In this document: piece after piece, positions 33,834 to 45,674 of the stretch | Layout of the letters: each line of letters starts with the position of its first letter | Numbering within the stretch: the stretch's first letter is position 1 | Assembly (NCBI GenBank): GCA_963995505.1 | Contig: OZ023187.1 | Coordinates: 2,177,501 to 2,241,500 of the forward strand | Reading direction: 5' to 3' | Length of the DNA stretch: 64,000 nucleotides | DNA from: Hypericum androsaemum | Lineage: Eukaryota; Streptophyta; Magnoliopsida; Malpighiales; Hypericaceae | Notes under the pieces: generated by a model | Databases searched by the model: none | What the model was told of the DNA's origin: nothing | Seen by the model: the letters and a program-made list of their open reading frames with translations, nothing else | Program-made: the position numbers and the translations under genes

Positions 33834-34153
33834 TTGTGGACTTTTGATTCTGTTATGTTGTTTGTATCCTAGACAACAGTGTTATCAATGATATTCTTTT
33901 TTCCCAGTGTAAGTTTTTTCTACAAAATTTTTTACATCAGAGTTTTTTATTGAGGCCAACGATTGTAATCCATGCATTGCACTTTGCGGACTTTTGATTC
34001 AGTTATGTTGTTTGTATCCCACGCAACAGTATTATCAATGGTACTCTTTTTCTCCGGTGTAAGTTTTTTTTACAGAATTTTTCATATCAAAATTTTTTAT
34101 TGAAGTCAACGATTGTAACCCGTGCATTGCACTTTGCACGGGTTAGAGTTCGA
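33834..34153 (+). mobile_element. Possible Helitron 3' end, tandemly duplicated
   Basis: A ~150-bp unit (GGACTTTTGATTCTGTTATG...) is repeated in tandem at 33834 and 33988. The second ends with the hairpin CCCGTGC...GCACGGG (34117-34140) and then GACTAG. A stem followed by CTAG is the usual Helitron 3' terminus. The base after CTAG is C, not the expected T. No 5' end or helicase was found. The same terminus occurs at 42210-42252. Confidence 0.4.
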
Positions 34154-34239
34154 CTAGCTTGCAAATCTTGTGCAAATGGTTGTCACTTGTTACTTTTGTA
34201 TCTATAAATTTTTGCAATAATATACATACCTATTTAAAA

Positions 34240-34896
34240 AAAGCTATGTACAACATGATAGTTGAATGGGTTTATTAAAGACATAGGCTTGGTCATCTTC
34301 CAACGGATTGGGTGCATCCCAACATTCGAAATGAACTATTGTATTCCAATTTTTCTCACTTATATCGTGCTACTTAGGCAGTCCACAAGAATAACTAATT
34401 TCTTCTCTTTTCGAGAATTCATATATCCCTTGCCATAAATTTGTTTTACCTTAAAAAAATTTTGACATTAGAATCTACAAATGGAAATTAAACCCTCATA
34501 AGAACTTATAGAACTTCAATTTTTGGTTGTTTATCACGACGGACATGACTTATGGGAAGGGCTCCACAGGAGTGGCGAGATCCTCCCTCGAGAAGGGACA
34601 ACCTCGCTTCTTAATCACTAAAACCGCACTTAATTTCTTTATAACAACGACGTTGTAGTAACGCACATGTAATGGACCTTAATGGGCTTTGAAGAAGTTT
34701 CCTCGTCACGAGTAATTTGACGGTGATGATTCAAAATCAATTGACAAAATATAAATAAAAATTATTTTTTCTTAAAACTTAATAGAGAGAAATTCAACTT
34801 TGTAGAACCCATCTCTAAATTGAAACTTGGTAAAATCTATACCAACATTATTGGAGATTCGAAACGATTACACTATAATGTGATACTTATCCCTAG
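34240..34896. repeat. Duplicated 3' flank of peptide copy 3
   Basis: Starts AAGCTATGTACAACATGATA and runs to the stop codon of copy 3. It closely matches 42330-42546 plus 46229-46688, where the LINE splits the same block, and 32220-32850. Confidence 0.8.
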
Positions 34897-35223
34897 CTAA
34901 TCTTGTTTAGTAGATTTGGTTTCTTCAATGTTCTTAATAGGAGGATACCCTTTACATTTATCCTCACACTTAGACTCTGATATGTAGCAGAGGCAAAATT
35001 TGGTCAAAATGCGGCAGGCATGCTTGCACTCTCCAATATTCTTAGGTGGATGCCCTGTACATTGTTTCAGAGCATCTGATGGGTCGCAAGGTTGGTAGGC
35101 ACAATAATTCATAAAACAAACTTCAATGTCTTCAATGCCCCAAGCTATCGGCCCCGAGGACAACAGCAGCAACAACAACACACTTACAAACATGATTTTG
35201 TTTTTCCCGGCACTTCCCTCCAT
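34897..35223 (-). CDS. Secreted cysteine-rich peptide, copy 3 (two modules), promoter displaced
   Basis: 108 residues from MEGSAGKNKIMF. A signal peptide ends near WG (LLLLLLSSGPIAWG). The first module has C-x4-C-x4-C-x8-C and then TGHPPKNIGE. The second has C-x3-C-x6-C-x-C-x6-C-x3-C and then KGYPPIKNIEET. There are ten cysteines and no breaks. 31 bp before the ATG the leader is interrupted by a 5.75-kb Gypsy element; the original leader and TATA box continue at 41003. Normal transcription from its own promoter is therefore unlikely, unless the LTR supplies one. Nearly identical to copy 5. Confidence 0.72.
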   Translation of the reverse strand: MEGSAGKNKIMFVSVLLLLLLSSGPIAWGIEDIEVCFMNYCAYQPCDPSDALKQCTGHPPKNIGECKHACRILTKFCLCYISESKCEDKCKGYPPIKNIEETKSTKQD

Positions 35224-35254
35224 GACTGTCACCTTAATATTCTCCAGGGATAAT

Positions 35255-35804
35255 TGTCACGCCTAAACCTGTTTCGTAGCCTAGTCGTGCCGGCACTCGA
35301 GGTTAGTCTCGCCTCAAGTCAGCCTTCCCACGCAACTCTCCCTCTCTCTCTCTCGGAAAGAGGCTAAATTGCCCTCTGAATTCCGTAACACTCACTCACG
35401 CTTTAGAACACACGGAATGCACAAAATCGTAAGTGCTTTATTACTCTAATTTCTGGTTACATTATACAATGGGGTTCGGCCCTATTTATAGGCAATCAGG
35501 GCACGCCCCTCTTTTTACAGCTTTTGGCCGAAAGGCCATCTATGGCTCCTATTCCGAATGGGCACCTTTGGTGCTTACAATCTGGCCGAATTGGCCTACT
35601 GGGTGGCCTATCTCGTGGCCCCTGGATGCCTTCTGGTGCCCCTTCCTTCATTCCCTCGCAGCCCCACAGGTTTGGCCTGGTAGCCCTTCGCAACCCTTCG
35701 CTGGGCTGGCTGTTTTCCTTCGCACCTCTTCGGTGGACGCCAGGGGCCTCTTTGCTCGCACCTCCTCGCGTGTCTAGCTGGCCACGGAGATGCGAGGTGT
35801 GACA
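35255..35804 (-). repeat. 3' LTR of the chromovirus
   Basis: 550 bp, directly next to the polypurine tract on its inner side. Confidence 0.92.
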
Positions 35805-35815
35805 TTCTCCCCCAT

Positions 35816-38800
35816 TTAGTTCCGCGATGCCCTCGTCGCGGCTTCGAACTCGGCAATCTTCTCACGAAATTGCCATAGATCGTAGTCTCTTTCCCAACTA
35901 GCCTCGCTGTCCGGCTGTCCTTTCCATCGAACGTAATACTCCTTGTAGCTCGGGTTGGGTCCCCTCGCTGCAATGACTCGTCGCGCCTCGATCTTCTCTA
36001 TCTCCCTATCGTAATGGGAATGAATGTTGGTCGGGGCTCGCTGCGACTCTTGGCGACTTGGGTCCTCCTTATCCTCATGGTAAGGCTTGAGCAAACTGAC
36101 GTGAAACACTGGGTGAAACTTCAGATTGCTCGGTAGATCAAGTCTGTAGGCCACCTTTCCTACTCGCTCAACGACTCGGAAAGGGCCTTCGTAATGCCTT
36201 ATCAAGGCCTTGTTCAGCTTCTGCGCGGCCTTAGACTAGTGCGCTAGTAGTTTAACCAACACAAGGTCTCCCTCCATAAAAGACACGTCTCTCCGCTTCG
36301 TGTCCGCCCACCTCTTCATCTTCTTCTGGGCTCGGGCCAAGTAGGCCTTCGCCATCTCTGTCTTCTCGTGCCAATCCTTGGCAAAACGGTAGGCAGCAGG
36401 GCTTACGCCCTTGTATCCCATCGCAACTGTTGATGGGGTGAGGGGTTGTTGCCCTGTTGCGATCTCGAACGGGCTCGCTTGCGTCGCCTCACTCCGATGC
36501 AAGTTGTAGGAGAATTGTGCTACGTCCAGCAGCTTCGCCCAATCTAGTTGGTTGGCGCTGATGTAGTGGCGTAGGTAGATCTCTAACAGCCCATTTACTC
36601 GCTCCGTCTACCCATCGGTCTGCGGATGCACGGCCGATGAGAAGTTGAGGTTAGACCCCATAATCTTGAAGAGCTCCCTCCAAAACCGTCCAGTGAATCG
36701 CGAATCGCGATCGCTTATGATAGACTTAGGCACGCCCCAATACTTCATGACGTGCTTAAAGAACAACTTTGCTGTCTCTTCCGCTGTGCACTCTTTCGGT
36801 GCGGCGATGAATACCCCATACTTCGAGAATCTGTCCACCACCACAATGATTGGTCCGCAATCCTCTGATTTCGGAAGGCCTACGATGAAGTCCATTGAGA
36901 CACTTTCCCATGGCCTCTCTGGTATCGGCAATGGTTCAAGCAACCCTCCAGGCCTAACTTGCTCCACCTTGTCTTGTTGGCACACCAAGCACGTCTGAAC
37001 GTAGAGCTCGACATCGTCTTGCAACTTCGGCCAATAAAAGCTTTCCTCGACAAGCGCTTGGGTGCGCGCCATCCCTGGGTGTCCAGCCCACTTGGCATCG
37101 TGACAGTCCTGAATAATTTGCCTCCGCAAGCCTCCCCATCGCGGGATGAACAATCTGTTTCCGATGGTGTAGAGCAGCCCATCCTTCTCCCAGAATCTGC
37201 GGGTCTTGCCTCCCCGCACTTGTGATCGCAACTGCTCCACGATAGGGTTGTGCCCTATCCCTTCCTTTACCCTATCCAACAAGGGCGATTGTGGTAGGCT
37301 TGTTGCAGCAATCGCAGCAAGCTCTGCCTTGCGGCTAAGCGCATCAGCCACCACGTTGGTTTTTCCGGTCTTGTACTCTATTCTCAAAATCAAATTCCGC
37401 GAGGAAATCTTGCCACCTTGCTTGTTTCGGCGAGATCTTCTTTTGCGTCAAGAAGTAACTTGTCGCAACGTTGTCTGTCTTCACTACGAACTTTGAACCC
37501 AGCAAGTAGTGTCTCCACGCGAAGGCAGTGCATCACCGCGGTCATCTCCTTCTCTTGGACAGTATAGCGCCTCTCGGTGTCATTCAGCTTGCGACTTTCG
37601 TACGCAATCGGATGACCATCTTGCATCAAAACACCTCTGATAGCAAAGTCAGAGGCATCAGTTTGTACCTCATATGGCTTCATGTGGTCGGGTAAGGCCA
37701 GCACCGGCTCCTCCGTCATTGCTGCCTTCAATTTTTCAAAGGCCTCTTGGCATCCCTCGTCCCACTTCCATGCTCGGTCTTTCTTTTTCAGGTTCGTCAA
37801 GGGTGTGGCAATTGCTGAATACCCTTTGACAAACTTCCGATAGTAATTTGCCAGCCCAAGGAAGGACCGTAATGCGGGGACCTTCGTTGGTGGCCCCCAT
37901 GCTCGGATTGCCTCCACCTTCTTTGGATCCATTCGTAGGCGTCCTCCTCCCACAATGTGGCCAAGGAACGGCACCTCCGATTGTGCGAAAACGCACTTCT
38001 CCCTCTTCACGAACAGTTGGTGTTCTTCCAACGCCTTAAACACTTGTCATAGGTGGTGCGCATGTTCCTCCAATGACTTGCTATACACCACGATATCGTC
38101 CAGATATACCACGACGAAGTCATCGAGGAACGGTTGTAGAACCTTATTCATCATGGTGCATAAAGTTGCCGGGGCATTCGTTAGTCCGAAAGGCATCACC
38201 ATGAATTCGTAAGATCCATACCTCGTCACGCAGGCTATCTTCGCCTCATCTCCCTCAGCGATGCGCACCTGCCAGTAGCCCGACCTCAGGTCCAACTTCG
38301 TGAACCATCTCGCTTCTCCGAGTTGGTCGAACAAGTCCGCAATCAAAGGAATCGGATACTTGTTCTTGATCGTCAACTTGTTTAGGGCCCTGTAGTCGAT
38401 GCACAACCGCAGGGACCCATCTTGCTTCTTCTGGAATAGCACCGGGGCTCCGAATGGGGACTTCGAGGGCCTGATGAACCCTGCGTCCAGCAACTCTCGC
38501 AATTGCTTCCGTAATTCCTCCAACTCTGGGGGGGCCATTCGGTAAGGGGCTGCCGCAGGAGGTCTCGCACCGACTTCCAATTCGATCTTGTGATCCACCT
38601 CTCGCCTAGGTGGTAGTTCGTTGGGCAACTCCTTCAGCATCATGGGCTTGAATTCCTTGAGGACCTCCGCAACTTGCTTCGGTACGAACGTTTCTTTTCC
38701 TGGCTCCTCATCGAGCAATCGGACATTGGCTAGGAAGGTTGGCTCCTTCTTCCGTAGCTCATTCTTGACTTGCATTGCGGACAGAACCTTCGTGGGGTGC

Positions 38801-40392
38801 CTTCCTTCCCTTGCGATAGGCACCAAACAAGCCCTCTCGTTGTCCACAATACACATAGAGTTAGCAAAGGGGATAGGGAAGGCCCGGACCTTATCCATAA
38901 AGTCGATGCCAATTATCACTGGAAAGTCGTCCATGGTCACCACCGAAAAGTCCATCAAACCGTGCCAATCTCCGAGGCGCACCTCCACGCCCCTCGCTAC
39001 TCCAAAAATTGGGATAGGGGCCGAGTTCACCGTTTTTAGGGAGCCACGCTCCTTCTCGTATGAGATCCCCAACCTTGCGGCCTCTTTCACCTCAAGGAAG
39101 TTGCTGGATGCCCCCGTGTCAATCAGCGCTCGAATCTCTCGGGAGTTCACCTTTCCCGTCACGAACATGCGGCCTCGCTTCTCTAAATTCGGCAATTCCA
39201 CTTTTGCCTTAATTGAACTCAGAAGTTGTAGTGCCCCAACCCTTGCCTCGTCCGCACCTGACTCGCCTTCCTCTTGGCCAGCCACGGACAGTTTGTACCG
39301 CTTCGGGCATTCCGCAGCCCGATGGGGACCATCGCAAATGAAGCATCCTATCGATTTGGGCCGCTCCTTCCCGCTTTTGTCGCCCCCTTTGTACGAGCTT
39401 GACTTCGAGTTGGTCCCCTTGTCTTTGCTTTGCGATGGACTCGCTCCCCCACTTTTCCCTTTGTCCTTTGAACCTTTCGCCTTAGGTTCAGACTTGCAGA
39501 ACTCCACTAGAGACTCCGCAACTGCTATGGCTGTCGAAAGATCTTGCACCTTTTGACGTTGCACCTCCATCCTTGCCCAAGGTTGGAGTCCATCAACAAA
39601 GGTAAACAGCGCCTCCTTCTCAGTCATATCCAGAATTTCCAGCAACACCTCCGAAAATTCCTTGACATAATCGCGCACCGAGCTCTTATGTCCAAGCCTT
39701 CATAGTTTCGCACGTGCCTCGTGCTCAACATTCTCTGGGTAGAATTGTTTCTTGTTCTCCTTGCGGAAATCTGCCCACGTATCCAACGTAGTAGTCCCCC
39801 GCTCCACTTCGCCTTGCTTCCTCCGCCACCACAGCATAGCGGTGTCCGCAAGATAAAGGGGGGCTGTCCGCAACTTTGCCGCATCCCCGACGATGTTAGT
39901 TGCTTCGAAGTAGCGCTCCAGACCCCACAAGAAATTGTCAAGGTCCTTCACGTTCCTTCCTCCGTTGAAGGCCTTTGGTTTCGGCACTTCAATTCGCACA
40001 ATTCCTCCCTGAATTGTGCCAGCGCCAGCACCTGCCACCGCTCTCTTGCATAAGTCGACTTCCATCTTCAACTCAGCAATTTCGGCCCCCACTGTCTTAC
40101 GGAAATCAGTAAATTACTCCGCAACTCTATTTAATGTCTCGTTCAATGCTCCTTGCATCTCGTCTCGAAGCACATTTTCCCTAGTATCCGATTCTTCAGC
40201 GGTTAACGCCACATCTTCTAACTTGTCGGCATAGTCATAGACGGCCTTTTCGATCCATCCAAGCCTTGTCTCAAAGTTAGCCAACGCATCTGGAGGGACA
40301 GATTTCCCCCTCCCTCCTCCTTTCTTCGGTGGGGGCGGGTCTTTTGATCCACCCGGATTGTCCACCACCGAAGCATCATCATGGCTGGCCAT
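35816..40392 (-). pseudogene. Chromovirus gag-pol (five stops, at least two frameshifts)
   Basis: Gag starts at 40392 (MASHDDASVVDNPGG). Then come a CCHC knuckle ([13 protein letters not shown]), protease IDTGASSNF, and RT with LCIDYRALN and YLDD. RNase H has TDASDFA. Integrase has an HHCC finger (C-x2-C CLVCQQ), MDFIVGLP and SDRDSRF. A C-terminal chromodomain (about 36004-35843, YYVRWKG...SWERDYDL) marks a chromovirus. Stops: TAA 40114-40116, TGA 39700-39702, TGA 38047-38049, TAG 36608-36610, TAG 36236-36238. Several stand where CGA or CAG would be expected, as after C-to-T change. Frameshifts lie near 37517 and 37390. It is unable to move by itself. Confidence 0.93.
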
Positions 40393-40450
40393 CACAGCAG
40401 TTCGTCCCTCGCATCAGCGTCACTTCCGTAACCTGGCTCTGATACCAAAT

Positions 40451-41002
40451 TGTCACGCCTAAACCTGTTTTGTAGCCTAGTCGTGCCGGCACTCGAGGTT
40501 AGTCTTGCCTCAAGTCAGCCTTCCCACGCAACTCTCCCTCTCTCTCTCTCTCGGAAAGAGGCTAAATTGCCCTTCGAATTCCATAACACTCACTCACGCT
40601 TTAGAACACACGGATTGCACAAAATCGTAAGTGCTTTATTACTCTAATTTCTGGTTACATTACACAATGGGGTTCGGCCCTATTTATAGGCAATCAGGGC
40701 AGGCCCCTCTTTTTACAGCTTTTGGCCGAAAGGCCATCTATGGCTCCTATTCCGAATGGGCACCTTTGGTGCTTACAATCTGGCCGAATTGGCCTACTGG
40801 GTGGCCTATCTCGTGGCCCCTGGATGCCTTCTGGTGCCCCTTCCTTCATTCTCTCACAGTCCCACAGGTTTGGCCTGGCAACCCTTCGCAACCCTTCGCT
40901 GGGCTGGCTGTTTTCCTTCGTACCTCTTCGGTGAACGCCAGGGGCCTCTTTGCTCGTACCTCCTCGCGTGTCTAGCTGGCCACGGAGATACGAGGTGTGA
41001 CA
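40451..41002 (-). repeat. 5' LTR of the chromovirus
   Basis: 552 bp, next to the primer-binding site. Outside it the interrupted leader of peptide copy 3 resumes (CAATGATTCACC). Confidence 0.92.
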
Positions 41003-41083
41003 CAATGATTCACCACTTTATATTTTGTCGAAAATTAATTTTCTGCTTTGGTTTTGGAATGACTTCGCCCTTCAATTTATAGC
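41003..41083 (-). promoter_or_regulatory. Displaced leader and TATA box of peptide copy 3
   Basis: The leader sequence CAATGATTCACCACTTTAT matches that of copies 1, 5 and 7. The TATA box GCTATAAATTG lies at 41073-41083 on the minus strand. It is now separated from its gene by the chromovirus. Confidence 0.7.
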
Positions 41084-42105
41084 AAAAATCCCTTGTTCAC
41101 TTTTATGTGAGCATTAGTCATTCTCTTTCTAAGGCAAGTCCTAACCATATACCATTTTATCCCATTGACTTTTTGTTCACTTTTCTGTGAGCATTAATCA
41201 TATTCTTTCTATGGCTAGTCCTAGCCACGTACCATTTTATCCCATTGACTTTGAATGACCTTGAAAATCCCATTGACTTTGATTACTTAGATCCCTTTAT
41301 ATTCTTTGTACGGCAAGTTCGAACACATACCATTTAATCATAATTTTTTATGGCAAGTCCTAGCCACATACCGAAATGGCTTGTCTCGTCTCCTTAATTT
41401 CTTATTTCAAAAAAATAGTCTCCCATTCGAGCTTTTGAAAGTGAAACATTGTTAGATTGGGAGTTTCAAAGGTCCCATCTAGGCTTGAACATGAATTAAT
41501 TTTTTGTAAGAATTGAGGGGCGTTCAGCACACTGAACTTTATAAACCACGTGCAAGAACACTAGAGCAAGAACATGGGAGTAAGCTAATGTAGGATTTTT
41601 CCACATCAAAATTTTTTACTAAGTTCAATGGTTGCAACTGTCCAGTGCACTTTGCACGGGGTTAGAGTTCGACCAAGTTGAGAATCTTGATGTGGAAAAA
41701 TCCTACATTGGAGAAAAAGATTAACTTAAGTTTTAGGTTGTTTGTCACTACTAACATGACTTATGGGAAGGGCTCCACAGGCGAGGGGAGACCCTTATCC
41801 GAGAAGGGACAACCTCGCTTCTTAATTTCTAAAACTGCACCCAATTTCTTTACAACAATTTCGTTGAAGTAACACACATGAATTGAGCCTTAATGGGCTC
41901 TCGACTCGTCACTACTCACGAGTAATTTGATGGTGATCATTCAAAACTATTTGACAAAATTTGAATAAATTATTTTTCCTTAAAACTTAAAAGAGAGAAA
42001 CTCAACTTTCTAGAACCCATCTCTGAATTGAAACTTGGTAAAATCTTTACCAACATTATTGGAGATTATTTAACGATTACACAATAATGTGATACATATC
42101 CCTAA
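41084..42105. other. Duplicated upstream and 3' flank DNA of peptide units
   Basis: The first part repeats the upstream motif (CATACCATTTAATCAT). From about 41690 the sequence matches the 3' flanks of the other copies (CATGACTTATGGGAAGGGCT). A piece resembling the possible Helitron end lies at 41615-41672. No gene. Confidence 0.65.
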
Positions 42106-42178
42106 CTAATCTTGTTTATTGGATTTGGTTTCTTCAATGTTTTTAAAAGGAGGATGCGCTTCACATTTATCCTCACAT
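42106..42178 (-). pseudogene. Secreted cysteine-rich peptide, copy 4 (C-terminal stub)
   Basis: Only the last ~23 codons remain: CED then KCEAHPPFKN and the common tail ending in KQD and TAG. At 42179 the sequence changes abruptly to the possible Helitron end. The body of the gene, its signal peptide and its promoter are gone. Confidence 0.8.
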
Positions 42179-42252
42179 CGGAGTTTTATTATATAGGCCA
42201 ATGATTGTAAACCCGTGCATTGCACTTAGCCCGGGTTAGAGTTCGACTAGCT
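42179..42252 (+). mobile_element. Possible Helitron 3' end (second site)
   Basis: Matches 34085-34153, including a hairpin around CCCGTGCATTGCACTTAGC and the end GACTAG. It truncates peptide copy 4. Confidence 0.4.
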
Positions 42253-42559
42253 TGTAAATCTTGTGCAAATGATTGTCATTTGTTACTTTTGTATCTATAA
42301 AGTTTTGCAATAATATACATACCTTTTTAGAAAAAGCTATGTACAACATGATAGTTGAATGATTTCATAAAAGACATAGGCTAGGTCATCTTCCAACGGA
42401 TTGGGTGTCATCCCAACCTTCGAGATGAACTATTGTATTCCAATTTTCTCACTTATATCGTGCTACTTCGGCAGTCCACAGGAATAACCAGGATCTTCTC
42501 TTTTTGAGAATCCATACATCCCTTATCATATATTCGTTTTACATTACCCTAGAACAACA

Positions 42560-44746
42560 CATCATTTTTCTACGTCAAAGAGCGCGGGTGTCTTGCTTAA
42601 GGAGGGCAATCGTAACTCGGATTTTTTTCATAGATGTGTACAGATAAAGTGCAGTCATGCCGGAATCCCCTCTCTAATGGTGAATCGTCAACGCACGGAT
42701 GACAAACAACTGATCAGAGATCACATTGTTTCTTACTACAATACCCTGTTCACGGAAGATTGCGGCAACCCTTGTGTTTCAGATATGATCAGTCGTTTAA
42801 TTTTGCCTGTGGGCACCGACATCCAGAATGAGGACCTAACTCGCATTCCCACAGGGGAAGAGGTTAATGCGGCTGTCTTTAGCTTGGATCCGAATAGTGC
42901 CCCGGGGCCAGATGGTTTCAGTGGTCTTTTTTTCCAGCAGGCTTGGCAGATTGTTGACATGGACATCATCACTACGGTTAGGGAATTCTTTATGTAGGGC
43001 TCCATCTCGAGTGGTCTGAACTCGAACTTTGTAGCTCTCATTCTAAAAATTCAGGGAATTTTAAAGATTGATGATTTCTGACCTGTGGTGCTCAAAAATT
43101 TTATTTATAAAGTGTTGACCAAGATATTGGCCACTCGTTTTGGTCCAATTCTATCCTCCCTCCTTACCTTTCACCAGTTCGGCTTCGTTCCAGGCAGGAG
43201 GATTCACGACTGCATGGCCTTGACCTCAAAAGGGATTAACTACTTAGATCGTCGTCGCAGTATTGGAAATATGGCTATTAAGGTGGACATCTGGAAGACC
43301 TTCGACACTCTTCGTTGAGATTTCTTACTTTCTGTTTTAAAACAGTGGGGCTTCTCAGAACGATTCACTAATTTGATAAGAGAGATCTTGGTGTCAGCCA
43401 GACTTTCCATTCTTGTTGATGGTATACCAGCAGGGTATTTTGCCTGCTCTAGGGGTGTAAGACAGGGAGATTCCTTATCCCCGCTACTTTTTATTGCTGC
43501 CGAGGAGGTTTTCAGTCGTCGTATTCAAGAGACAGCTAGTAATGGGGAACTGGTTGGTTTTGAGGCTGGCAGGAGTACTTCTTTCCTTTCTCATCTTCTA
43601 TATGCAGATGACATGATCATTTTTTGCAAAGCTACTACAGGGAACTGCAGATGCATTCTTTCTATCTTGCAGGAATATGCCAGTTGCTCGGGGCAAATTT
43701 ACAACCCTCTGAAATCTAAAGTCTACTTCGGCACACACATCATTAGGAGGATTCGGAGAAGGTTGCAAGCAATTCTAGGTATATCGGAGGGATCACTTCC
43801 ATTTATATACCTCGGCATTCTACTTTTGTACGGTACCTTGCGTCGTATTTATCTGCAAGGCCTGGCTGATGACATCATTGCTAAATTTTCTCAATAGAAA
43901 GGTTCCTCTCTATCTATGGCTGATCGTGTTTGCCTGGTTCAATCGGTTATTCAGAGCTCTCTGAAACATTCCATGATGGTGTACAAGTGGCCGACGGCAC
44001 TTCTTGAACACGTGGATTATTGCATTAGAAATTTTGTTTGGACAGGTGACATTACTTCCAAAGCTTCATGCACTGTTAACTGGGAGAGAGTTTGCACTCC
44101 TAAGGAGGAAGGAGGGCTGGGGATTCGATCCCTCGCGAGAATGAACTCAGCATTTCTGCATCGCCTTTCTTGGGATACTTTTCACAACCATCTTAGTTAT
44201 TTTGAATGTATCAGAGACATGCTATACTGCAGCATCACTCGAACTACACAGGATGTCAGGTCCTCCATCCTCAAGCGCTTCCGATAATGCCTCGCGGACA
44301 TCAGCAAATCCTCTCTTATACTAGTAGGAGAGGATTCATCGGTAAATTTTTGGTTGGACAATTGGCTGGGATATGTGATTGCAGATAGGATTGATGCCCG
44401 TGAACACATGTATAGACTTTGCAGATATCATGTCTCGGTGTACTGGTCTAATGGAAATTGGCAAAGTCATCGTGATTTTCTCGATGAATTCCCAGATATT
44501 GTGGCAGACATTCGCAGATACACTCTTGGTCCACAGGGGTCGGACCGTGTGGTATGGACTCACTCACCAGATGGTGTTATGTCTTCAAAGGCAACCTATC
44601 ATCAACTTAGGCCGCACTTCCCATCCACGAATTGGGGTGCTTGGATTTGGGCAAAATATATTCCCCCACGACGGTCTATGCTTACCTGGAGGGTTATTCA
44701 TGGCGGACTCCCCACTTTCGATGCGCTTAGAAGACGTGACTTTTAG
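42560..44746 (+). pseudogene. LINE ORF2 reverse transcriptase and zf-RVT (multiple stops)
   Basis: A single frame contains the segment before RT (SCLKEGNRNSDFFHRC), RT motifs (LDPNSAPGPDGFSG, HQFGFVPGRRI, GVRQGDSLSPLLF) and the catalytic YADD (DMIIF context, ~43600-43620). The thumb and zf-RVT start follow (WIWAKYIPPRRSMLTWRV). Stops fall at 42995, 43079, 43316, 43895, 44285 and 44744, and later parts are frameshifted. The order is that of plant L1 ORF2; it is clearly dead. Confidence 0.88.
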
Positions 44747-45199
44747 GGACCTTCTTTCTGTGTTTTATGTATTGATGATGCTGAAGTCTTGATCACCTTT
44801 TCGTGAGATGTGTTTTCTCTGCTGCCATATGGAGAAAAATGTTTGCTATTTTCCACTTTCCTTGGCAGGAGGTTTCAAGCTTCAATGAACTCATGATCAG
44901 AGTGATTCCGTTCTCCTCAAGCCCGCAACTTCAGGCTTTATGGCGTGTTACGTTCATCTCCTGCATTTGGGCCATATGGACCGAACGTAAATAGCGTATC
45001 TTTGATGATTTAGGCAGAATGTTGATGCTGTGTTTGCTTTTGTCAGGCACTTGGTCGCTGAATCCGAATTGTTGGACTTGGGATTCTCTTACAATTCACA
45101 GGAGGAGAGGAACACCGTGCGGGAGCTACACATTACCTGTCAACTCAATCGGGCTCCACGGATATTAGAGGTTTGTTGGCATACTCCACTCCTAGGCTG

Positions 45200-45674
45200 A
45201 GTTAAATGTAACACTGATGGCAGCGCTTTTGGGGCCCCGGGGAATGCTACTATTATTGGAGTCTTCCAAACCCATCGAGGCTTCGTGAAGGGATGCTTTG
45301 CGAAGCAATTTGGTCGAACTTATACTTATGAAGTAGAGCTAGGGGCTACTCTGTACGCAGTGAAGGCTTCCCACTCCTGCGGTTGGTTACAACTGTGGCT
45401 TGAAACCAATTCTTCTTATGTTTTTCACTTATTTCAGAACAGGGAAATGGAGATGCCGTGGAAATTCTGTAACCAATGGTTGGAGGTGCAGACCTTGCTA
45501 CGGGACATGGACATGACTTTTTGGGTTTCACACATCTTCCGAGAGGGAAATGCGATCGCCGATGAGCTTTCAGAGTTACATGTCTCTGGATGGTGGCCTA
45601 ATGTTCCTCACTCTATCCTGCGATTGGTCGATCGGGATATGCTTTTGATGCCTTTTTATCATTTTGTATTATGA
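45200..45674 (+). pseudogene. LINE RNase H-like domain
   Basis: In a third frame the sequence reads KCNTDGSAFG, the start of the RNase H fold, then EVELGATLYAV with the second acidic residue and later REGNAIADELSE, where the final aspartate sits. It ends at 45674. The 45675-46228 stretch is the LINE 3' UTR, which ends in an A run. Confidence 0.8.

Larger units (their letters stand above)
35255..41002 (-). mobile_element. Ty3/Gypsy chromovirus (chromodomain) inserted before peptide copy 3
   Basis: The full-length element is 5.75 kb, on the minus strand. LTRs lie at 40451-41002 (5') and 35255-35804 (3'), both with TGTCAC...GTGACA ends. The primer-binding site TGGTATCAGAGC (initiator Met) lies beside the 5' LTR and the polypurine tract AATGGGGGAGAA beside the 3' LTR. 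By eye the LTRs differ at about 17 positions plus one 2-bp indel, roughly 3%, so the insertion is fairly young. The flanks are TAAT and CAAT, a 4-5-bp TSD with one change. Coding sequence is complete in order but broken. Confidence 0.93.

Noticed and set aside
38621..39556. 311-codon + frame
   Set aside because: Exact antisense of the chromovirus gag-pol; no family features.
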